Positions 14,507 to 19,019 of a DNA stretch of 19,019 nucleotides are shown one piece after another. The notes beneath the pieces are model-generated. The model did not search any database. It had not been told where the DNA came from and worked only from the letters and a program-made list of their open reading frames with translations. A program made the translations under genes and the position numbers. Positions within the stretch are counted from its first letter, which is position 1; every line of letters starts with the position of its first letter. The stretch is from Clostridiales bacterium (lineage in GTDB: Bacteria > Bacillota > Clostridia > Oscillospirales > Acutalibacteraceae): contig JAAYKB010000061.1 of NCBI GenBank assembly GCA_012522615.1, forward strand, positions 1 through 19,019. The letters are read 5' to 3'.

Positions 14507-15046
14507 CTAGCAGCACTGCATTGAATCCTTAATCTTGTCCGCGCGTTCCTGCGACACAAGCTCGGCGACAATAGATAACGCAAACCGGATTGCGACGCCC
14601 GCGCCCTTTGCGGTAATAAACCTTCCGTCCCGGACAACAGGCGAGGACACAATGGTGGCTCCTTTAAGCTCGTCCTCATATCCCGGAAAACAGACCGCCT
14701 TCCTGCCGTCAAGCATACCCCGATGCCCGAGAATGGAGGGGGCGGCACATATCGCGCAGATAAGAAGTCCTTTTTCGATTGCGGCGTCAAGAAAGCTCTG
14801 CACAATCGGTGATTTTTCAAGATTCAAGGTCCCGGGCATGCCGCCGGGCAGAACCACCGCCTCAAGCCCATCGTCAGACGCCTTTGTATCCTCGATATCG
14901 GCCTCAACAACAATGCCGTGGGCTCCGCGTATTGTCCGTCCGCCGACTCCGATTGTGACAACATCAAGCTCGGCGCGGCGAAGGATGTCTACAACTGCCA
15001 GCGCTTCAATCTCTTCAAATCCGTTTGCGAGAAAGACTGCTATCAT
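14507..15046 (-). CDS. DJ-1/PfpI family protein (YajL-like)
   Basis: A 179-aa cytoplasmic protein starting MIAVFLANGFEEIEALAVVD. The nucleophile elbow AICAAPSIL places the reactive Cys at residue 100, and the supporting Glu is E14 in FEEIEA. LPGGMPGTLNLEKSP and AKGAGVAIRFALSIV are typical of the DJ-1/YajL branch, linked to protection from glyoxal and oxidative damage; the exact activity in this branch is disputed. The ATG at 15044-15046 has GGGAG 8 nt upstream; a longer in-frame start at 15061 overlaps that site. It lies inside the thyX-mltG unit. Confidence 0.93.
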   Translation of the reverse strand: MIAVFLANGFEEIEALAVVDILRRAELDVVTIGVGGRTIRGAHGIVVEADIEDTKASDDGLEAVVLPGGMPGTLNLEKSPIVQSFLDAAIEKGLLICAICAAPSILGHRGMLDGRKAVCFPGYEDELKGATIVSSPVVRDGRFITAKGAGVAIRFALSIVAELVSQERADKIKDSMQCC

Positions 15047-15103
15047 AAACATAACTCCCATAAAAAGTTTTGAAAAATACGATGTTCAAAATCGTAACTA
15101 CTG

Positions 15104-15964
15104 TTAATCAAATGCGAGACCCATGTAAGGAATATCGTCACCTGTTGTTTTAAGCCTCTCGGCAATCTTCCGGTTAAGGGGATAAATCATGCCGAAATAC
15201 TCGCTTTTTGTAGCTTCATTTTCTTTTGCCGGTCTTCTGAGGATGACATCGCGGCCCGGAAACCGTTCTGATACCTCGGCCATCAGCCCGTCCTCATATC
15301 CCGAACCGCACAGCCATTCGCGGACAAACAGCTTATCGCCTGCCGGCTCGCATATCGCCATGCCGCCGTCGTTTACGACAACCGCGCCGCCCGAACCGAC
15401 CGCGTTTCCGGCGGCCATGTTTACAAGGTCGTCACCCCAGCGTACCCATGCCGGGTGGTCTTTTAACAAGAGGTTTCTTTTATCGGCGATATTATACGAT
15501 ATATGGTTCTCGTTTTTTGCCTTGGTTCGGGCTGCAAAGCCGCCGGGGTAATTCTCCGTAACCACCCGAAAGAAGGGTTGGTATCCGTACCGCCCGTAAT
15601 AATCGAACAGTCCTTGGCTTGCGGGGTGCAAGAAGCATGCGTCTGTTCCCTCGGCGTTAAGCCTTTCATGCACCTGCGTCAGCAGTCTGCCGAATATCCC
15701 CTGCCCCCTGTGTTCCGAGAGGGTGGCGGCCGCATAGATATAGACAAGTCGCAGGCTGCCCGCCGATACCGATTCGAGAACGGCCGGAAGCAAAAAGGTC
15801 ATTGATACGGGATTGCCGTCTTGGGTCCAGACCGCGCACTTATAACGGCCCATGGCATGGGATATAAAAGATTCAATCTCTTCCGCCCCGTCTTGGGGAA
15901 AGGCGTCCGCCCATATCCTCCGGAGTTCCGGAATCATATCGGCATCGGCATATTGAAACGGCAT
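15104..15964 (-). CDS. GNAT family N-acetyltransferase
   Basis: A 286-aa protein. The N-terminal GNAT domain has VYIYAAATLSEHRGQGIFGRL, with the acetyl-CoA pyrophosphate loop at RGQGIFG (residues 86-92), and the closing FDYYGRYGYQPFF at about 120-132. The C-terminal half (about 150-286), ending PYMGLAFD, resembles the second domain of the Eis-like/SCP2-tailed Clostridia acetyltransferases. The acyl acceptor is unknown. The ATG lies a few nt after GGGGTGA and only 17 nt after the DUF2156 gene, so the two are very likely cotranscribed. Confidence 0.9.
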   Translation of the reverse strand: MPFQYADADMIPELRRIWADAFPQDGAEEIESFISHAMGRYKCAVWTQDGNPVSMTFLLPAVLESVSAGSLRLVYIYAAATLSEHRGQGIFGRLLTQVHERLNAEGTDACFLHPASQGLFDYYGRYGYQPFFRVVTENYPGGFAARTKAKNENHISYNIADKRNLLLKDHPAWVRWGDDLVNMAAGNAVGSGGAVVVNDGGMAICEPAGDKLFVREWLCGSGYEDGLMAEVSERFPGRDVILRRPAKENEATKSEYFGMIYPLNRKIAERLKTTGDDIPYMGLAFD

Positions 15965-15981
15965 CTTATCACCCCGTATGC

Positions 15982-16884
15982 CTACACTTTTTCGGTAGCA
16001 AGATATTTTTCAAGAATCCGAACCGGTTTATACGACCTTTTTGCGCGTCTTAATCCCTCGATGCCCATATCGTTTTCGCGGTTTATCAAGGGGTATTTAG
16101 GGGCGAGCTCCTTGGCAAATTCCCTGTTGATGACGGCATATGCCCCGTTGAAATCGGCAAGGGCCTTTTCGGAATGGACGTCGAAAACCGAATCGTTTAT
16201 GGGCGAGCCCATCGTCATCGCAACCACCCTTCCGTCAACACGGACCAGCCCGCCGGACAGCGAGAGCTCGTCCATATGGTCAAGCGCCTCGCCTATCGAC
16301 CGCCGTTCGTTGCGCAGACCCGGGTCGCTGCAGTTCCCCCGCTCCCTGCACCATTCGGTGACCATATTAAAAACCTCGTCGGCATTGTGCGAATCAATCG
16401 GCTCGTAGCTCCAGTTGTACCGGGCGTCAAAGGCGGCAATGTGGTTGCGCTTGCTGTGATACTTCCTGCCGGCCAGGGTGGCGAGGTCCTCCGAATTATA
16501 CAGATAATCATAGTCGCCTTCCGACGGCTGCCATTCAAAAACATCCGGAAACCATTGTTCAATGCGCTCCTTCATCTCCGCGTCGGCTCCGAAAATTGAC
16601 AGGAACTCACCGCGCTCATGCTGGTACTCACGCAGGATTTCAATATTCCGTTTTAAGTCCTCGCCCACGGGAGGCAGATAATAGGGCTCGACGTCGCCGG
16701 AGCGGATGAAAACGGTATCGCCGTATCTGGCAATCTGGTTGTTATAATACTTCCTCCACATCCATATTGTCGTGAATGAGAATTCGCATATCTTCATGCC
16801 GGTGCTTTTAAGCAGAGGGGACGCCCACTCTGCGTCGGCAATGGTCGGTTCTCTGAATTCGAGGTTAATCGGTTTTTTTGACAT
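15982..16884 (-). CDS. DUF2156 (phosphatidylglycerol lysyltransferase C-terminal domain-like) protein
   Basis: A 300-aa soluble protein opening with MSKKPINLEFREPTIADAEW. It then has CEFSFTTIWMWRKYYNNQIA (33-52), FEWQPSEGDYDYLYNSEDLATLAGRKYHSKRNHI and SGGLVRVDGRVVAMTMGSPIN, and ends with NRENDMGIEGLRRAKRSYKP. This is the pattern of the DUF2156 proteins common in Clostridia, which share a GNAT-like double fold with the C-terminal domain of MprF. No membrane helices are present, so it is not a full MprF flippase/synthase. Aminoacyl transfer is possible but not shown. AGAGGATG precedes the ATG by 7 nt. Confidence 0.88.
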   Translation of the reverse strand: MSKKPINLEFREPTIADAEWASPLLKSTGMKICEFSFTTIWMWRKYYNNQIARYGDTVFIRSGDVEPYYLPPVGEDLKRNIEILREYQHERGEFLSIFGADAEMKERIEQWFPDVFEWQPSEGDYDYLYNSEDLATLAGRKYHSKRNHIAAFDARYNWSYEPIDSHNADEVFNMVTEWCRERGNCSDPGLRNERRSIGEALDHMDELSLSGGLVRVDGRVVAMTMGSPINDSVFDVHSEKALADFNGAYAVINREFAKELAPKYPLINRENDMGIEGLRRAKRSYKPVRILEKYLATEKV

Positions 16885-16910
16885 GGAGTTACATCCTCTG
16901 TGATTTTTTA

Positions 16911-17561
16911 TCAGAGCAGCTTGATCAGGCTCTGTGTGATCCGGTTCTCGGGCAGGGGCTTGCCGTCAACCGCGCACCTGACAACATCCCATCCCAGTTT
17001 TTCGGCCGCGTAAAGGGCGGATTCCCTGCACCTTTTGAGATATTGCTCGTCGCGCTCGTGGATATCCTTTTGCTTTTCGTCCCCGTCATACCGCCGCGTC
17101 ATCAGAAGCTGGGAAACCTCGGGGGGCATATCGAGAAACGCCACCCTGTCGGGGCGCGGCAGTCCGAGCAGGTCATACTCATAATGCTCCAGCCAGTCAA
17201 GATAGCCGTCCCATTCCCCGCGCGGCAGCTTGGACATCTGGTGGATGGCGTTGGAGGTTGTGTAGCGCGCCGCCAGAATCAGCATGCCGCTTTGATAATC
17301 CTTCTCCCAAAACCGCTTATAGCTTGCATACCTGTCGACCGCGTAAAAGGAGGACGCCGCATAGGCATTTACCGAGTCGGGGGAACCCCCGAAATCTCCG
17401 GCAAGGTACATCTTTACAAGTGCGGACGACGGCTCCCGGTAATCGGGAAAGCAAATCTGTCTATAGCTTGTCCCTTGCGAGGAAAGATACTCGCCCAGCC
17501 GCTCAAACTGAGTGGTTTTGCCGCTGCCGTCCAGTCCGTCAATCACAACCAGCCGTGCCAT
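16911..17561 (-). CDS. tmk: Thymidylate kinase-like P-loop kinase
   Basis: A 216-aa kinase expected to phosphorylate dTMP to dTDP. The P-loop is GLDGSGKTT at residues 9-17. FPDYREPSSALVKMYL, YAVDRYASY (73-81) and RYTTSNAIHQMSKL (99-112) cover the dTMP site, FLDMPPEVS follows the core, and the LID has RRYDGDEKQKDIHERD. In most thymidylate kinases the Arg of the second segment is preceded by Asp (DRY/DRF); here it is Ala98. It lies 33 nt downstream of thyX, a functional pairing of successive steps. The gene is probably a genuine Tmk variant, though an additional canonical tmk elsewhere cannot be excluded. Confidence 0.9.
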   Translation of the reverse strand: MARLVVIDGLDGSGKTTQFERLGEYLSSQGTSYRQICFPDYREPSSALVKMYLAGDFGGSPDSVNAYAASSFYAVDRYASYKRFWEKDYQSGMLILAARYTTSNAIHQMSKLPRGEWDGYLDWLEHYEYDLLGLPRPDRVAFLDMPPEVSQLLMTRRYDGDEKQKDIHERDEQYLKRCRESALYAAEKLGWDVVRCAVDGKPLPENRITQSLIKLL

Positions 17562-17594
17562 TTATATGACCATTCCCTTCAAGCGTGATATGGG

Positions 17595-18368
17595 TTACTC
17601 GCCTTTTAACAGCGACTTGTAGCGGATTCTTACCTCGGATATTTTACCGCAGGTCATCTTGCCCTCGGGGCATCCGCCGCGTATGCAGGGCGGCCCGGAA
17701 CGCTTGAACAGGTGGGGCGCCGCCTGCAAGCAGAGAACCAGCATTTTTTCCGCAAGCTCCCGAATCTCCCATTGCGCGCGGTTGCAGCAGCGGTGGGCAA
17801 AGAGGTTCTGAAGGCTGCGCGCATTCATGGTCACAATCATCTTTGTTGTGCAGGCGTTGGGGAGGACAAAGCGCGCGTCCTCGATCGCCTTTTTCTCGGC
17901 GGCCCGCTCGGCCGATTTCTCGTCCATGCCCTCGTCCATAAGCTCGGCCTTGTGCTTTTTCTTCAGTATCTCGGAAAGCTGTTCATACTGCTCCCTGTCC
18001 TGTTCCATGGCCTTTACGAAAATCTCGCGCGCCTGCGGGATTGCTTCGATTTCAGGCGGAATGACATATTCAAAGCTGTTTTCGCTGACATAGCGCTGGC
18101 TCTGGACGCTGTATGAAGCAATCCTGTGGCGCGTCAGCTGGGCAAGCAGCGAACGGGATACCCCTTCAATCCCGAAGGTGAAGACCGCGTGCTCAATCGG
18201 GCTTTCGTGGCCGATTTCGGAAAGCATATCCACAAAGGACGCCGCCTTTTCGTCGGTCAATCCCTGCCGCAAATCCTCAATCGAAGAGGGCGAATAGCAC
18301 AGCTTTGCCGCCGCGGCAACGGTATGTTCGGGCTGGGGGGTGTATGCCAAAAGCGAAACCCTAATCAT
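17595..18368 (-). CDS. thyX: FAD-dependent thymidylate synthase ThyX
   Basis: A 257-aa flavoenzyme that methylates dUMP to dTMP using methylene-THF and NAD(P)H, releasing THF. The ThyX motif RHRX7S is exact: R80, H81, R82 and S90 within LTRHRIASYSVQSQRYVSE. IGHESPIEHAVFTF (52-65) and the late VTMNARSLQNLFAHRCCNRAQWEIR are further family segments. A charged helical insert (about 125-165, rich in Lys and Glu) and a C-terminal Cys group C228, C233, C240 are seen. The ATG at 18366-18368 follows AAGGGGAG by 6 nt. It heads a probable seven-gene unit driven by two promoters. Confidence 0.97.
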   Translation of the reverse strand: MIRVSLLAYTPQPEHTVAAAAKLCYSPSSIEDLRQGLTDEKAASFVDMLSEIGHESPIEHAVFTFGIEGVSRSLLAQLTRHRIASYSVQSQRYVSENSFEYVIPPEIEAIPQAREIFVKAMEQDREQYEQLSEILKKKHKAELMDEGMDEKSAERAAEKKAIEDARFVLPNACTTKMIVTMNARSLQNLFAHRCCNRAQWEIRELAEKMLVLCLQAAPHLFKRSGPPCIRGGCPEGKMTCGKISEVRIRYKSLLKGE

Positions 18369-18640
18369 CGGGAACTCCCCTTTTAATTTGATTTCTTTTC
18401 TGTAACATTCCGCTCCGATTCCCCCTCGGGGCTTATCAAGAATGTTATTTTAATACAGTATAACAGAATACCGAACCTGCTTCAACAGCTTTCACGGCGG
18501 GTTGCCCTGATAATTTTCCGGTCGGACGCGGAATCGGCCGCTCACTCCCCCTTTCGGCTGAATCCTATCGCCCGGACATTGGGGTGCAGGCAAGGGGCGC
18601 GAATTTTTGTGTGTTTCCCTCCTCTCTTGTTTCGCCTGCG
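18369..18640 (-). other. Long thyX leader region with potential RNA structure
   Basis: No gene is seen in 18369-19019. The first part is the thyX leader, about 270 nt if transcription starts at the distal promoter. On the minus strand GCAGGC and GCCTGC (about 18634 and 18580) can pair, as can CGGGCG and CGTCCG further on. I could not match any known riboswitch class. A ribosome-site-like GAGGAGGG near 18617 is not followed by a usable start codon. Confidence 0.4.
18457..18485 (-). promoter_or_regulatory. thyX promoter P2 (proximal)
   Basis: Minus-strand TATACT at 18457-18462, preceded by TGT (extended -10), and TTGAAG at 18480-18485 with 17-nt spacing. The start would be near 18450, giving a leader of about 80 nt. 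Confidence 0.65.
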
Positions 18641-18641
18641 A

Positions 18642-18674
18642 TGCTATGATAGCACACTTTTGTTGCATTGTCAA
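18642..18674 (-). promoter_or_regulatory. thyX promoter P1 (distal) with palindrome over the -10
   Basis: Minus-strand TTGACA at 18669-18674 and TATCAT at 18646-18651 with exactly 17 nt between, and TGC just before the -10: the strongest promoter in the window. A perfect dyad TGCTA-TCA-TAGCA (18642-18654) covers the -10 and could be a repressor site. Upstream DNA (18675-18755) is A/T-rich with no other feature. Confidence 0.75.
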
Positions 18675-18760
18675 TAACCTTTTTGAGAATTTTTTTATTT
18701 TTTCCCACGTTCTACCTTTTGCATAAAGTTTTGTGGTGATATTTGGTAATTGTTTACAAT

Positions 18761-18797
18761 GCTAGGCGTTAGGAATTAGGAGCTAGGAATCTAGGGG
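18761..18797. repeat. Degenerate TAGGA-type tandem repeat
   Basis: The stretch contains GCTAGGCG, TTAGGAA, TTAGGAG, CTAGGAAT and CTAGGGG in tandem, units of about 7-8 nt. A related TAGGGGTTAGGGGG occurs at 18995-19008, on the far side of the inverted-repeat element. It is non-coding; function unknown. Confidence 0.6.
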
Positions 18798-18829
18798 CTC
18801 GGATTGTGGGCGCGGCGGGGGGGGATTAG

Positions 18830-18980
18830 CAGGACAAAAATCCTGTCAAATTTATTCGGCGGGATTTTTGTATTCTTCATTTTTCATTATTTAATATTCA
18901 TTATTAATTCATCAGACAGGATTTTTGTAATGAATAATGAAGAATGAAGCCGCTTGCGCTGATGAATAATGAATAATTGA
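18830..18980. repeat. Imperfect inverted-repeat element, MITE-like
   Basis: ACAAAAATCCTGTC (18834-18847) is exactly inverted at 18915-18928. The 17-mer at 18872-18888 (ATTCTTCATTTTTCATT) is inverted at 18929-18945 with one mismatch. TATTCATTATT-aat-TCATCA (18895-18914) is inverted at 18960-18975. GGATTTTTGTA is also directly repeated (18862, 18919). No transposase is present. It looks like a non-autonomous or structural intergenic repeat of the AATGAATAATGAAGAATG type. Confidence 0.7.
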
Positions 18981-19019
18981 ATTGCCTGAACTTGTAGGGG
19001 TTAGGGGGTGTGGCGGTAA

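Noticed and set aside
18500..18640. Known riboswitch (SAM-I, glycine, ZTP, cobalamin, THF) or housekeeping RNA (RNase P, SRP, 6S, tmRNA) in the thyX leader
   Set aside because: Single short similarities such as ACAAGAGAGG or GGGCAACC exist, but the conserved cores and their order are absent.
18492..18674. Minus-strand 60-codon frame in the thyX leader
   Set aside because: Its start lies inside the P1 promoter, upstream of any transcript start, and the product is low-complexity without family likeness.

Overview
The window looks like a piece of a spore-forming-type Firmicutes chromosome, most likely class Clostridia (an Oscillospirales/Ruminococcaceae-like gut lineage is my guess). The grounds are strong AGGAGG-type ribosome sites, GTG and TTG starts, low-GC intergenic DNA with A/T-rich promoters, and the gene set: FeoA/FeoB with a Cys-rich partner, YwlG, YerC, ThyX instead of ThyA, and a solitary 5S rRNA. 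There is no phage, insertion sequence, CRISPR array or tRNA. It is mostly ordinary housekeeping DNA; the less ordinary content lies in the gaps between genes, in one microprotein, and in a few changed key residues.

Layout. 1-541 (minus): 5'-proximal part of a ywlG-type gene, running off the left edge. 542-3555 (plus): ferrous iron uptake operon feoA, feoB and a small Cys-rich membrane protein, with a DtxR/IdeR-like palindrome between feoA and feoB and a weaker one over the feoA promoter. 3556-3985: structured intergenic DNA, then a lone 5S rRNA gene (minus) with its own extended -10 promoter and a 10-bp leader hairpin. 3987-5944 (minus): yerC, a SAM methyltransferase and hslO (Hsp33), tightly packed. 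6048-6798 (minus): a CYTH-domain protein followed by a previously uncalled 48-aa Asn/Gln/Lys-rich microprotein and its terminator.

6960-10209 (minus): walJ, rlmH, comF family gene and an mreB-like gene, ended by a long hairpin terminator. 10231-11613 (minus): murA with its own promoter; a strong terminator separates it from walJ. 11739-12350 (plus): cobO alone with its own promoter, convergent with the next block and sharing a bidirectional terminator with it.

12412-18368 (minus): a probable seven-gene transcription unit thyX, tmk, DUF2156 protein, GNAT acetyltransferase, DJ-1/PfpI protein, 5-formyl-THF cyclo-ligase, mltG, with gaps of 17-57 nt. ThyX makes dTMP from dUMP with methylene-THF, Tmk-like kinase makes dTDP, and the cyclo-ligase returns 5-formyl-THF to the active folate pool, so three members share dTMP/folate metabolism. 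Two tandem promoters and a leader of about 270 nt with potential structure precede thyX. 18755-19019 holds degenerate TAGGA-type tandem repeats and an imperfect inverted-repeat element without any gene.
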